DNA of 36,042 nucleotides from Chara braunii (GCA_003427395.1 BFEA01000261.1:1263468-1299509); one strand, 5' to 3'; positions 19,061 to 30,020 are shown, numbered from the stretch's first letter. Notes: generated by a model from the letters alone, not told the origin. Numbers and translations: made by a program.

Positions 19061-19905
19061 TCTCATGTGTGTTTCAAAACAGACATGTCGTGTGCCGGTT
19101 CATCAAATTGTTGAGGCTCCTTTGAGAGTTCAAATGTTGCGAGTTCTATATCTATGTGACCCAGTCGTCTAAAGTTAAATGTTTCCATTGAAACCTAACA
19201 ACTGTTCTATATCCTAAATCACTAATGATCGCTATACATTGTTGGGGATATTTGCGGTGAATTCGCGCGTGTAATCATCTCACATCTTCGGATAATAGGC
19301 ATGCAAAAGTTTGTTGGGTGTTGTAGTTTCACAAAATATAAGAAGTTTTACCACTTGTTTACAGTGTAGGCGCGATATTGTGTAATGTGATATAATTTTT
19401 TTGTGATTATTTCATTCTTCGTCGTCTTTAGAAGTCTTATAGCTTGACATATTTTTTGGCAAGTTTCTTATGTGACCTCGTTCATAATTCTCAAGTTTTT
19501 AAAGGACTTAGAACCTCTCGAATCGTTTTGTGTTTAAAAAAAAAAATTGAGATAAAAAACATCACCCTGTTGAGGTTGAGTTTGATACATTTACCTAATC
19601 TTTATGAACCCCTTCTCTACATTTTTTTCTCTTGATGTTCGATTCTTCTTCATGTATGGGTGACAACAATATCGGTATACAATGTCCTCTGACTCTTGAA
19701 AAGATATTTGTTTTGCGTATTGATTTGCATTAACGATGTTTATTTTATGGCCGATGGTCCATCTTTTATAACTTCCTATGCATTTCCGACATGAAATACA
19801 CCGTTTGGTGGTTTTCCAGTGGACAAGCAACCTTTCCTCGTTAGGATGGGTTCACATATATTGAAGTTGAATATTCTCCAACATGCTTCTAATGCCCCAA
19901 CTGTT
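19061..19905 (-). pseudogene. Helitron A Rep C-terminal part
   Basis: The minus-strand frame 19591-19830 begins LVHWKTTKR and includes INIVNANQYAKQISFQESED, paralleling 26662-26982 in Helitron B, where GAPEACCRIFSF and VHLKNHW are preserved (the conserved APEAxWRIF/VHLPNQQ region of Helitron proteins). The section 19080-19590 aligns with 26100-26650 of Helitron B at nucleotide level but has no long frame. Confidence 0.75.
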
Positions 19906-19921
19906 CTCAAATCGTGATAAC

Positions 19922-20650
19922 TTATTATTTTTTTTTTTTAAAGCCGTCTCGCAAGGCCTTTATCCCCGCGGTGGTAAGAGCATCGCCAGGATTGAGGCTT
20001 TGGTTGTTGGGCTGCTCCATCTATTGGTGTGGAGCGGCACCTGCTAGAAATCGGGTCCCGCGTCCCTCTTGGTACATCAATCAGGAACAAAATTGGGGTT
20101 GTAGCCCTTAGTGTTTCTAGCTTTAGGTACTCTCAATCCCATGGAGTTGCAAATAAACCCTTACCCATTCAGAGGCACCTCATCATCATGCTGGCACATC
20201 CCTTCCGCTGCCCCTCTTTGTCCCTGGCAGCCTCGTGTTCACGAGGGCAACCTTTGAACCGATCTTAAACCCTTCTAAAACCCTCTAGCCTTGCTTCTCT
20301 GGTATAGACCCTGTGAGACACGGCTTAAGGTTGGAGGAGAGAGGGTTGGTCACATTGGTTGTGTAGAGTGAGTTTTTAGGAACAACAATGCATTACTATG
20401 GATTTGATCTCCTTTTCTCTCATTATATGTCATCAATTTTGGGAGTCGTTTGGTATCAGCGTCACACCCCCGACCCCAACCCTGTCTCAGGGAGAGGGGC
20501 GTGTTCTCCGTCCTTGAGTGACATCCTGAGGTAATCCTGAAGGTTGTTTGATGTACATTATCTCTTGCGGTCTTCGTCGCCAGTGCAGATAGGCTGGAGC
20601 AAGCCGGCTGACCAGGGTTGGGGAGGAGGTGGGTGGGCTTGGGGTTTCAC
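19922..20650 (-). mobile_element. R1-family retroposon copy B, longer form, inserted in Helitron A
   Basis: Present in Helitron A but absent at the same place in Helitron B (about 26993-27027), so an insertion of about 0.73 kb. On the minus strand it ends with the R1 core (20066-19940: GGGACGCGGGACCCG…GGTGCCGCTCCACACC) and a poly(A) tail (T12 at 19928-19939 on plus). The 5' 0.6 kb (20067-20650) is not present in the other two R1 copies. ATAAG occurs near both ends, a weak candidate target duplication. No frame with recognisable motifs, so non-autonomous. Confidence 0.7.
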
Positions 20651-21163
20651 TTATCTCACCCGCCATTGCATGACCACCGTCTTTAAAAACGTACTTGTAC
20701 AAATATTTTATACATGTTACGTTGGCACAACCTCGACATTTATATGACAGTTAAATCTCGAAAGCAGATACGGATTGTATGGTACAACGGGGGAGTTGTC
20801 CTATTGATCACCTCCTATATTAATGATCTTAACCCCATCATCAAGTTGATTGTGTCTATACATAGAGTAATTATCATTATCCATCCAAACAATGTCTTCG
20901 TTAAATGATTTTAGAAAACCTCGTGTGCAACTCTCATTCACGGTGCAAGACGTGCAAAGTTTCTCTTTCTCATATTAAGAGTGCAACCTGAGATTCACTG
21001 CCTTTTTAAAAAGTTCACCATCTGTTGGGATCTTAGAAGTTACAAAGCGATCAATATCATAAGCAGAGTATGACTTATATTTTTCATCAAGGACGATACA
21101 TGTGTGCATGCGGCATGACAACGACAAACCTCTTTTTTGAAATTCAATCACATACAAAAACAT
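20651..21163 (-). pseudogene. Helitron A Rep, HUH motif region
   Basis: The minus-strand frame 20975-21163 reads VIEFQKRGL then, after a frameshift within the two-His motif, CIVLDEKYKSYSAYDIDRF: the EFQKRGLPHxH…LDEK signature of the Helitron HUH endonuclease, with the histidines garbled. Further down, VVPYNPYLLSRFNCHINVEV and KYVFKDGGHAMAGEI match the conserved middle of Rep. The Rep frame then breaks at the inserted retroposon. Confidence 0.85.
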
Positions 21164-22556
21164 TATCTTTTTATGAAAGATGTTATTGTGAAGTATTTCA
21201 AACTTAACAGTCTAAAATAACCCTTGAATACTTGCAGTACAATGTTAGGTCAACTGGCAGCAGACAAGCTAGGTAGTGGTGCATTATGGATTCCATACCA
21301 TTTTGTATTGCAGATCATCGTGATGCAGTGGTCTGATTTATCAATTTTTCTACACACGACCACTGTATTTGATACTTCTCGTATAAATACCTAGGTTCAG
21401 AAGTAAAGTTGGACAACAATATAACTTTGTGAGCAATAGAGTTGGTATTACCATCTAGCTTTGAAGTATCACATAAAGATTGATACATTTCTGAATATTT
21501 TTTTTTGCTGATTGTTATGAATAAAGGAAAGGTTCAACTTTTCATCTTCATAAAAACCTAACATACATATTTATGGAACAATCGACCTTTCAGTAATAAA
21601 GATGAATATTAAATGTGTTTTTTATGCAAGTGGAAAATAAATAATTCACAAGGGCTCATTTTTGTTAGTCAGTCTTTCTTTGGATCACGGGGTCCACAAA
21701 ACGACCCATCCTTGTCATCCGGGAAAAACAAAACGTAATGCAAAGCATCATGTGCACAAATTATCTCACTAACTCATATAAATTCTCTATTACGTATTTG
21801 CAGTACTATTTCTCGTGGTTGCGAGTGATCGTCTATGAGAATATAGACCTCTTGTAGCCCTTCAGATCTATCGTATCGGCGAGAATGCTCGCTACGTGGT
21901 TTACCGCCGGGATTAATTACCAAAATTTTTCTTTAACAATTTCATTACACAATTCACGTGCTACGATAAAATATCGGATGTAAGGATTGAATGGGTATAA
22001 GAGTGAATGCAATCTTCGCAAAAGGTAACACGTATTCTTGCACTCAACAATATCAATAGAGATAGAAAAATTCATTATGTTCGATGCCTCCTTCGCGTAT
22101 TGCGGATTATGGATATAAATTTGTGCAAATTGTAACATGCGGTGTGGGGGAGCACACAATGACCCAATGTGAAGGAATATGATACCTTAAACATGTACCA
22201 TGTCTTTCCAACCACGTAGATCAACATTTTTTTCCACCAAATGGTGATGTCAAAGCAAGTGCATTGTTCAATCGTCGCACCTGTTTTCTTAAACACTTGT
22301 CTTCAGTCGATTTGCCATAATGATAGGATTTCATATTCAGTTGTGCTTGAGGGCAGTATTTGCCATAAGGGGAAGACTCTTTCTCCCTTTCTACAACAAA
22401 TAATGCCCCAATTTTTTTGAGAGTCCAGAGGAGCGCAAAACAATGTTCGCAACGAGGCATTTCCCCCAACTGTAGTTTTTGTACAACAACGATGTCGTTT
22501 AAAACATCTGTTGTGTAAGCAGTTGCATTCTCTGTTGTAACAGACATGAATTCCAA
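21164..22556 (-). pseudogene. Helitron A N-terminal region (Helitron_like_N)
   Basis: The minus-strand frame 22221-22556 has MPRCEHCFALLW (Cys-x2-Cys, as in the CxHCxAxxW segment at the start of Helitron proteins) and RRLNNALALTS. 21917-22159 has LQFAQIYIHNPQYAKEAS, matching the FAQLYIYD region. Near 21380-21450, KVILLSNFTSEPRYLYEKYQ matches the LPSSFxGSPRYM region. Multiple frameshifts. The start Met at 22556 is only the first in frame; no promoter was judged. Confidence 0.75.
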
Positions 22557-23447
22557 CTTTTATGATGCTCCATTGTTGCACACAGGTTATAATATGTTAT
22601 CAAAATTTTTGAATATGTCTCACATAGTTAAAAATAATAAAAATAATAAAATATTTGTTGCAGTTCCTCGATGATGTTAGAATCATGTTTTGTTGACTTA
22701 CTCTCATGTGAAACATTTATGTGGCTCTTGGTCGACCGAAGAGCTGTTGCAGTTTACTGCCAGGTCGTTACTGACTTATTTGTCCATAACTTATTTGCCC
22801 TGCTCGAGAGGCCCAAACGGCGTCTCATAACTTCAAGGCGATGCCTTTTCTTTCGGTACTAAAGCTTTAATGATCGTGGTAACGACGGTCACATGTTTAC
22901 CATGTTTTGTTGTCCTTCGTTGGCGGTGGAATCATTACACAGGTCTACACATTGCCGTTGTTCGATCTGACCATCCAGCACAAAGGAACAATGATAAAAA
23001 ACTATTCGCAGAGAAATATCATTCATTTGGAGACTCTCGCTAGGATGTTCATTTTGACTATCATCAATCAAATGTATTGCATAACAGAAAATATATTTTA
23101 CGACTGGAGACATGAAGGAGGAAAGGTGTGAATGACAGTCGTGTTTGTGTCTTGTGTGAGGAGTTCTGTCAATTTCACTATTATTGCATCATGTTAAGAT
23201 TGATAGATTCATTTTCGTAGAGTATTAATGGTTCATTGTTGGTTATAGAGGCAAGGTGTCATAAATACAAATGTGCAGCTTGGATCTGGGTGGGGTTATT
23301 GTTGAGCGAGTCAAAGTACATGATTGGAAGATGCAAGAGGAAAAGGCTCGTGTTAAAGGTCAACTTGCCTTGCTTCTTCTGCACATGATCATCCTCATGC
23401 GTCCCCTCATTTCGTTATGAGTTGCGTATGCACTAGAAGTGAGGGGA
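22557..23447. other. Spacer between Helitron A 5' end and Helitron B 3' end
   Basis: About 0.9 kb of AT-rich DNA. The first ~95 bp (22557-22650) has a homologue at 30395-30490, so it belongs to the Helitron 5' region. The frame at 22889-23113 (minus) and those at 22671-22862 and 22907-23131 (plus) have no recognised motifs. The 5' terminus of Helitron A and 3' terminus of Helitron B should lie here. Confidence 0.55.
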
Positions 23448-23459
23448 TGTTGGCTTACC

Positions 23460-23960
23460 TTAAATATATCTTTTGAGGTTCCTTGTGTAGAACCACTCCT
23501 GTTCAAAAGTGAGTTTTTTGACAATTCGTTGTACAATCATTTTTTTGTACTCGTCAAACAGTATGCGATTATACTTAAGTTTGTGCGAATAAGTGATTAC
23601 CAAGAGTGCGTGGACGTAGTCCCAAGTGTTCGGTCCGCATAGTGTTTCTGTCTTCATGTTGATTGACTGTCTTTTCTTTATTGTCCGGTTAGATGATATA
23701 CTTGTCCACGTCCACTGGTAAAAAAAAACATAACAAATCATACTAATAGTTGGTGTTGAGTGAATACAAAGTTTTTTTAAGAGTTGATGGTGTTTTGAGC
23801 TTTAGGTACATCTTCTAAATCAAATTGTATCTATAGTTCGACAAAGGTATTCCACTTCGAACATGTTTGTGATCCTTAGCCAACAAATTGTCAAGAACCA
23901 CTTGGCTGTATTTTTTACTACCAAGGTCGCCGCTGATCAGTCCTTATGGCAGTAGAGTTC
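23460..23960 (-). pseudogene. Unidentified domain downstream of Helitron B helicase
   Basis: The minus-strand frame 23460-23741 contains KTETLCGPNTWDYVHALLVI, YNRILFDEYKKMIVQRIV and EWFYTRNLK. The upstream part (to 23960) is homologous to the NYNLGDNK…NGIPL segment of Helitron A but frameshifted. A single copy here against two in Helitron A. Function unknown. Confidence 0.5.
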
Positions 23961-24799
23961 CGATTATTCCAACTTTGAAGTGTTTAAACTACAAATTGAT
24001 ATCTACTGCATGAAGGGATTCAAGTTATCATTCAACAACAATGTCCTTCCAAAGAAAATATTAATAAGATTGAGGACACATATCTCGACTACGAGTTTAT
24101 GTCAATCAGAGACTGGAGCATAGGTTTCAAATTTGGAACTGTAGAGGTGCATTTTGGCCAAGGAATTGCAATGTACTTTGGCATAACTTTTTTTGCGCAA
24201 GTATATTCGATGGAGCAGAGACAACATCTGATGTGTTGTCAAATAATCCCGATTTCGTATTTAAGAGTGTGAATTGCAGAGATTCAAAAGACTAGGTAAT
24301 AGCAGATGTTTATTGATGTTTTATACATTATCGGACGATGATATTTACATCAAGTTGAACAATTTCTTTATTTGATATTATGTGAACAGCAGTTGAGGTT
24401 ACGATCTATTACAAAAGGGATGGTGTGCTTCTTGATGTATCGTTTTTTTTTTAACGATTGTTGAGGAGTTTGTGGATGTGTGATATGTAAGGGGGGAGTG
24501 GGGGATAGAGGGGATAAATTTGCTTGTGTTGTATTATCTTCGGTATTGTTTACGATATTAATTATTGTCTGTAATTGTTCTATATCTTCGTATTTGTTTT
24601 ATTGTCTCAAGTCTTTCGCGAGATCTTATGAGATATGAGCGTTGCTTGCAGGGTTGTCTGTTGGTTTAAACTTTTTGCGTTGCTTTAAGTATTATGTGAC
24701 CACTTGTGCACCCAGAGTCTCATCTGGATGAAAATAAACAAAACAACAAAGAACAGTCAGTGTTCCAGCAAAAACTTTTTTTTTAATACAACATTTTTT
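23961..24799. other. Helitron B 3' region, no conserved frame
   Basis: Aligns by eye with 16961-17789 of Helitron A (shared AGGTGCATTTTGGCCA-like segment, both containing a G-rich run near the same place). No protein motif. Confidence 0.6.
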
Positions 24800-26070
24800 T
24801 ATTTTTTATTTTAATTGTTAAAGTTAGTTAAACAAACATACTCGAACGTTTAAAGGATGTCCCGTTTGAGAGACTGCAATATAAAGTTGGTCATGTGAAG
24901 AAAAAAAAAAAAATTGTACAAAAAATCTCTACACATTTAGTGATCTGACACTGTTTTTTTTTTTTTTGTGATCCCGAATGCAACAAGGACACAAAAATGT
25001 TTTCGTTTTCAATGCAATTTCATTTTTCTATGGGTTTTCATACTATCCAGGATATTGTCACTTCCTCTCCATTGACTAAATAAACAATTTTGATAAGGTG
25101 GTTTTCAACAACCTCACAAATAACTGATTTGCTGCCATTGCAAAAGTCATTCAGAGAGTCCAAATTTCTTCGCAGTATGATTAATACCCCTATTTTCAAT
25201 ATGAGATTTTGTGGGAGGAGTCCAAAATCGTCAGCGGAGCTGAGGAATTTCACAGAAACCTCGAGCTTATCATTTTTCTCTCAGCATTCATCGACTCCAC
25301 AACACGAAAGTTATTCGCCAGAAAATTGGTTTAGTAAGACATTGTTCATGTGCTTAGTTTCATTAGTTTGGGGAGGGGAATTTATTATCCTTTTCAATGC
25401 ACTCCCTCTCAAATACTTCTTCTACGAGGTTTGATAATGTTCATTTGATAAGGTATTTCATGGTATCCTCGAGGCAAGCATCAACAGGCACTTTAATGAC
25501 TGTGTTATCATCCTTCTAAACTTTCTGGTGGTTCAATATTTTCTTTCATTTTTAAATTTTTGAAGTATTCCCATAATGGTGAGTTTCTCATGTATGCTTT
25601 AAGTTGTTGGGGCAACAGGGAGTACTTGTTTGGAATCACCCGCTAAAACTACCACCTTGCCTGCAAATGACAAATTTTAATTAAGAAGGTCTCTCAATGT
25701 TCTGTCCAACACTTCCAATAAGTTTTTGTGACTCATTGGTGCCTCATCCTATGCAATGAGGTCACGTCTCTTCATGAAGTGTGAAATATCAGACTGTTTC
25801 AAAATTTTGAAAGTCGTGTTGTCATCTAGTTGTATGGGAGCACAAAATCGAGAATGAAAAGTGTGTATGTCATTTTGCAATATAGTTGCAAGTCTGTTGG
25901 ATGCAACAACCAATGTGACTTTCTTTCCCAATTGCATACCACTTAGTATCAGGTTAATACAATAGATAGTACTATCGTGTTAATACAATCGTTGTTCCCA
26001 ATGTCTTCAGGGCATCTACAAAGACACTCAAAGGACCGTAAGTTTTTAACAGCGTTCACTTCTTCATATA
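24800..26070 (-). pseudogene. Helitron B PIF1-like helicase
   Basis: On the minus strand: LGKKVTLVVASNRLAT (motif Ia region), FHSRFCAPIQL, DLIA*DEAPMSHKNLLEVLD (motif II; the Trp before DEAP is now a stop), FAGKVVVLAGDSKQVLPV (motif III, better kept than in A), GLLPQNLILKIGVLIILRRN (the conserved LPPHxLxLKxGxPIxLLRN segment) and SHDQLYIAVSQTGHP (motif VI). Walker A is not recognisable. About 7 kb from the equivalent part of Helitron A. Nonfunctional. Confidence 0.85.
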
Positions 26071-27410
26071 CAAGCCTTTGTTGGGACAGTTGAGACTCAT
26101 GTTTCCCATCTGTGCTTCAGAATAAACATGTTGAAAGTCACTTCATTCCGCAATTCACGCTGCAGAGGGTTGAGTCTCCTTTGAGAGTCTAAACTTCAGG
26201 CGTGTTCCATATCCATATGACACGACCATGTAAAATTGAATATTTCCAATTGAAACCCCCGTCCCCACAATAATCGCTTTATATTCAAAATCATTGATGC
26301 TCACAATATAGTTTCGGGGATATTTATGGTGAATTCGTGTGTGTAATTGTCCCACATCTTTGAACAATGGGCATGCAATAATTTGTTGGGCGCTGCAATT
26401 TCACAAATATAAAAAGTTTTACTACTTGTTTACGGAGTTGGCATGACATTGTATAATGTGTCATATTATTCATATAATCATTTCATTATTGATTGTCGTT
26501 TAGAAATTCAAGAGCTTGACATGTTTCTCGACATGTTTTTTTATTTGACCCCGTTCACGATTCTTAAGTTTTTGAAGAATTCTGCACCTCTCGAGAATGT
26601 TTGGGTTAAAATAATTTTAGGGACATCACCCTGTTGGGGTTGAGTTTGATATATTTGTTTTTTATGAAACTTTTTTTTCTTTTTTCTTGCTTTGGGTGCC
26701 CAATGGTTTTCTTTCCATATGTGTGTGACAACAATATCGGTATACAATGTGTGCTGACTTTTGATAAGATATTTGTTTTGCACAGTGATTTGCATCCACG
26801 TTTTTTTTATATTGTATGGTCGGTGGTCCCCCCTGTACAACCTTCTGTGCGTTTTTTGACCTGAAATATGTCGTCCAATGGTTTTTCAGGTGGACAGGGC
26901 ACCGCTTCAAGCTAAGATAAACTTCCCTTGTATTGAAACTGAATATTCTGCAACATGCTTCTGGTGCCCCAACTGTTATCAAATCTTGATAACTAATAGT
27001 TCCATCATTTTTTTGTTTTTAAGTTATCTCACTCACCATTGCACGGTCCCTGTCTTTGAAGACTTACTTATATACAAATATTTCATGCATACCATGTTAG
27101 CACAAACCTCGACATTTGGTCCAATCTAAAAGCAAATACGGATGGTTTGGCACCACGCGGGATTTGTCATATTGACCACCTCCAATATTATTAATATTAA
27201 CGATACTACCCTCATCATCAGACTGTCTACATCTATACGTAGGGTAATTATCATCATTCATCCAAACAGTTTTTTCGTTGAATGATTTTGAAAAACTTTG
27301 TCTGCATTTCTCATCCATGGTGCACAACGTACAATGTTTCTCTTTTCCATATTTATAATGCAACATGGACTTTGCAACCCTTGTTCAAAGTTCACAATCC
27401 GTTGGGATCT
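26071..27410 (-). pseudogene. Helitron B Rep middle and C-terminal parts
   Basis: The minus-strand frame 27097-27366 holds KCRQSFSKSFNEKTVWMNDD, NYPTYRCRQSDDEG and VVPNHPYLLL, the Cys-x-Lys-x-Phe-Pro-Lys…Asp-Gly-Tyr-Pro-x-Tyr-Arg-Arg…Asn-Pro-Tyr-Leu region of Helitron Rep. 26662-26982 holds GAPEACCRIFSF and VHLKNHWTTYF. 26155-26367 lies between this and the helicase and is diverged. Unlike Helitron A, no retroposon interrupts the segment. Confidence 0.82.
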
Positions 27411-27412
27411 CA

Positions 27413-27981
27413 TTAAATCCAAACGATCAATATTATATATAGAGAGTGGTGTATCTTTTCATCAAGGACTATTAATATGTGCGTATGCGACAAAACTCTT
27501 TTTTGAAATTCAATCAGATACAACGAGTGTTCAATTATTGTTTCAAGTAGTAAGAGTGCATTTTGTATTTCAGACAATTTTGTATTGCAAGCCATTGTGA
27601 CGAAGAGGTCCAGTTTATCCATTTCTCCGCATGCAACCATTGAGTTTTCCAAAGATATTATTGTTACACATAACACGGGTTTTCAATGAATATTTACCGT
27701 ATGTGATGAAGAGTTCTGATTTTCATGATCACTTTACCAAATATATTATTGTTACGCATAACACGGATGTTCAATGATTTTTTCAAGTAGTAGCAGTGCA
27801 TTTGTATTTCAGACCATTTTGTATTGCAAGTCATTGTGACGAAGAGGCCCGGTTTACCCATTTCTCCGCATGCTACCATTGCGTTTTGATATTTTCCATA
27901 CAAATATCTAGGTTCACAAATAAAGTTTGATGGCAACATAACTTTATACCCAATGAAATCGGTATTGTCATTCATCTTCAT
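27413..27981 (-). pseudogene. Helitron B Rep, HUH motif region with internal duplication
   Basis: The minus-strand frame 27694-27981 has GYKVMLPSNFICEPRYLYGK and GKPGLFVTMTCNTKWSEIQ. 27413-27676 repeats the latter as KLDLFVTMACNTKLSEIQ and continues to LIEFQKRVLSHTHILIVLDE. The HTH in this last string keeps both histidines of the HUH motif, which binds the divalent metal for DNA nicking. The repeat results from a 240-bp tandem duplication (about 27529 and 27769 are equivalent bases). The catalytic Tyr region is not identifiable. Nonfunctional. Confidence 0.85.
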
Positions 27982-28408
27982 AGCATCACATAAGGATTGT
28001 TATGTTTCTGGGCGAATTTTTGGTGATTGTTACGAATTAAGGAAAGGTTTGTGGTTTGTTTGTTCGCAAAAGCCTAACATACATATTCCTAGAACAGTCG
28101 ACCTGCCAACAAAACCATAGAACTTGTAAGGGCCGATATTTGTTGGTCAACCTTTCTCTAGATGATCGAATTCACAAAATCATCCATCCTCGCCGCCCAC
28201 GAAGAGAAAAATGTATTGCAAAGCATCATGTGCACAATTTCTCTTACTGACTTTTATAAGTTCTTCTTTGCGCATCTACAATACTATTTCTCGTAATTGC
28301 GGGTGATCGTTCATGGTAATGCAAACCTTCTGTATTGTACCACAACGGTGCTATTGAAAATATATGTTGTGTGACTAGTTACAACGTTCTCTATTGCATA
28401 TGCATTCC
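27982..28408 (-). pseudogene. Helitron B N-terminal remnant
   Basis: Collinear at nucleotide level with Helitron A 21520-21856 and then 22481-22552 (for example TGTTGTGTGAC against TGTTGTGTAAG). A deletion relative to A removed the FAQLYI part. It stops at the ATTCC flanking the 1.99-kb insertion and resumes at 30395. Confidence 0.65.
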
Positions 28409-28417
28409 TTTTTTTTA

Positions 28418-28418
28418 A

Positions 28419-28462
<44 letters not shown>
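28418..28462. repeat. (TA)n microsatellite
   Basis: About 45 bp of TA with one C interruption, next to T8 (28409-28416). It forms the tail end of the 28409-30394 insertion. Confidence 0.95.
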
Positions 28463-28464
<2 letters not shown>

Positions 28465-28839
28465 TATAAAACCAGTTTGTTGTAGAGGTGGGATACTAAA
28501 CCAATGGCAGTTACCCACAGTACTCGCCCACTAGGTTGTCGAACTGAATCTCTCTAAAGACCTCACCCACACTTCCTCTTATCATTTTTGCCCTGGCGCA
28601 CCCCCCCGCCCCCGTTGTCCTAGTGTTAACCACTCGGGACCATCACCCATTACCACATTGGCAGTGTGACCTGACCAGACAGCGGTTGCAGGCACCGGGC
28701 TAAGCAGAGAGACCTACCCCAATGCTCAACCGTGGTTGAAGCAGACGCCGTGCAAGCCCGATTGCACGGGGACTTCGGGAGCTAGGTATGAACATGCTTC
28801 TACAGTTCTTCATGAGGGTGCACAATGTTTCGTTGTATT
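28463..28839. other. Unique 3' part of the 28409-30394 element
   Basis: Between the (TA)n tail and the tandem repeat array. Contains a C-rich run near 28600-28615. No frame or motif recognised. Confidence 0.5.
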
Positions 28840-30020
28840 ACTAGAGTATTCTATTGTGTTAATGGTAGAGAGTTGGGGATCCTCCATTCCCTCGTATATC
28901 CCTTGAGCCCGTTTCGGCCCTGGCGTAAGGTGCAGTATCTCCTGACACCCTCGACATCCTGTACTAAGGAACTGCTATACCAGCCTCAACCTTATGCTAC
29001 GTACTAGGAGGATAGCCAACCCTGAGTCATGTGTGTATTGCAGTGTTCTAATGTGTTTATGGTAGAGAGCTGGAATCCTCCATTCCAACTTATATCCCTG
29101 GAGTCCGTTCCGGCCCGGCGGGAAGGTGCAGTATCTCCTAACACCCCCGATACCCCGTACTAAGTAATTGTTATGCTAGCCTCAAGCCTAAGCTACATAC
29201 TAGGAGGATAGCCAATCCTAAGTTGTGAATCATCGACTGAATCATGGAATGTGTGTATTGACTCTGGAGATAGAGAGTTGGGGATCCTCCGTTCCCTCGT
29301 ATATCTCTGAAGCTTGTTCCGGCCCCACAGTAAGGTGCAATATCTCCTGACACCCTCGACATCCCGTACTAAGGAACTGTTGTGCCAGCCTCAACTCTAT
29401 GCTACGTACTAGGAGGATACCCAACCCTAAGTCATGTGTGTGTTACATTGTTCTATTGTGTTGATGGTAGAGAGGTGGGGATCCTCCGTTCCCGCGGTAA
29501 GGTGTAGTATCTCCTACACGCCCGACATCCCGTACTAAGGAACTGCTAGGCCAGCCTCAAGCCTTAAGCTACGTACTAGGACAATAGCCAACCCTAAGTC
29601 ATGAATCATGGACTGTATCATGGACTGTGTGTATGGACCCTGGAGAATAGAGAGTTGGGGATCCTCCGTTCCCTCGTATATCCCTGAAGCCCGTTCCAAC
29701 CCCGCGGTAAGGTGCAGTGTCTCCTGACACCCCGGACATCCCATACTAAGGAACTGCTATGCCAACCTCAACGTACTAGGAGGATAGCCAACCCTAAGTC
29801 GTGAATCATGGATAATATATATTGACCCTGGAGAACCCTGTGTTTTATGAAAAACTGTGAGAGTTGACAATCCTTTGTTCCCTCGTATGTCCTTGGAGCC
29901 CGTTCCGGCCCCGCGGTTAAGTGCAGTATACACCCCCGACACCCTGTACTAAGGAACTGCTATGCTAGCCTCAATCCTTGATTAAGTACTAGGAAGATGG
30001 TCAACCCTAGGTCATAATCT
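28840..30020. repeat. Tandem repeat array, six ~198-bp units
   Basis: The segment GAGAGTTGGGGATCCTCC recurs at about 28868, 29065, 29273, 29470, 29650 and (diverged) 29859, and CCGTACTAAGGAACTGCTA recurs with the same spacing. Unit lengths are about 197, 208, 197, 180 and 209 bp. Two variants of the upstream third exist: one with TTCTATTGTGTTGATGG (units 1, 2, 4) and one with AATCATGGACTG…GACCCTGGAG (units 3, 5, 6). Recurrent short minus-strand frames are a consequence of periodicity. Confidence 0.93.

Larger units (their letters stand above)
16186..22556 (-). mobile_element. Helitron A: decayed autonomous-type Helitron
   Basis: Minus-strand order from 22556 downward: Helitron_like_N region, HUH nuclease motif, Rep C-terminal part, PIF1-like helicase, then a duplicated unidentified domain. 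This is the RepHel arrangement of rolling-circle Helitrons. All frames are broken. A 0.73-kb retroposon sits at 19922-20650. Neither the 5' TC end nor the 3' CTRR hairpin could be fixed by eye. Visibly more AT-rich than the flanks. Confidence 0.85.
23448..28408 (-). mobile_element. Helitron B: second decayed Helitron, same orientation as A
   Basis: Same minus-strand order as Helitron A: Rep (27981-26155), PIF1-like helicase (26070-24800), unidentified domain (23960-23460). Homology to A begins at 23448 (TGTTGGCTTACCTT, matching 16574) and continues collinearly to 28408. Differences fix later events: B lacks about 0.6 kb equivalent to 21857-22480 of A, and A has the extra 0.73 kb at 19922-20650. 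The two are clearly diverged, so they look like separate insertions of related elements or an old tandem duplication. Confidence 0.82.

Noticed and set aside
29171-29942. Set of similar minus-strand open frames with shared residues
   Set aside because: They recur because they lie in the ~198-bp tandem repeats. Unit lengths 197, 208, 180 are not multiples of three, so there is no continuous protein.
28840-30020. CRISPR-like array
   Set aside because: Units are ~198 bp with no short palindromic repeat and unique spacer pattern, in a eukaryotic context.
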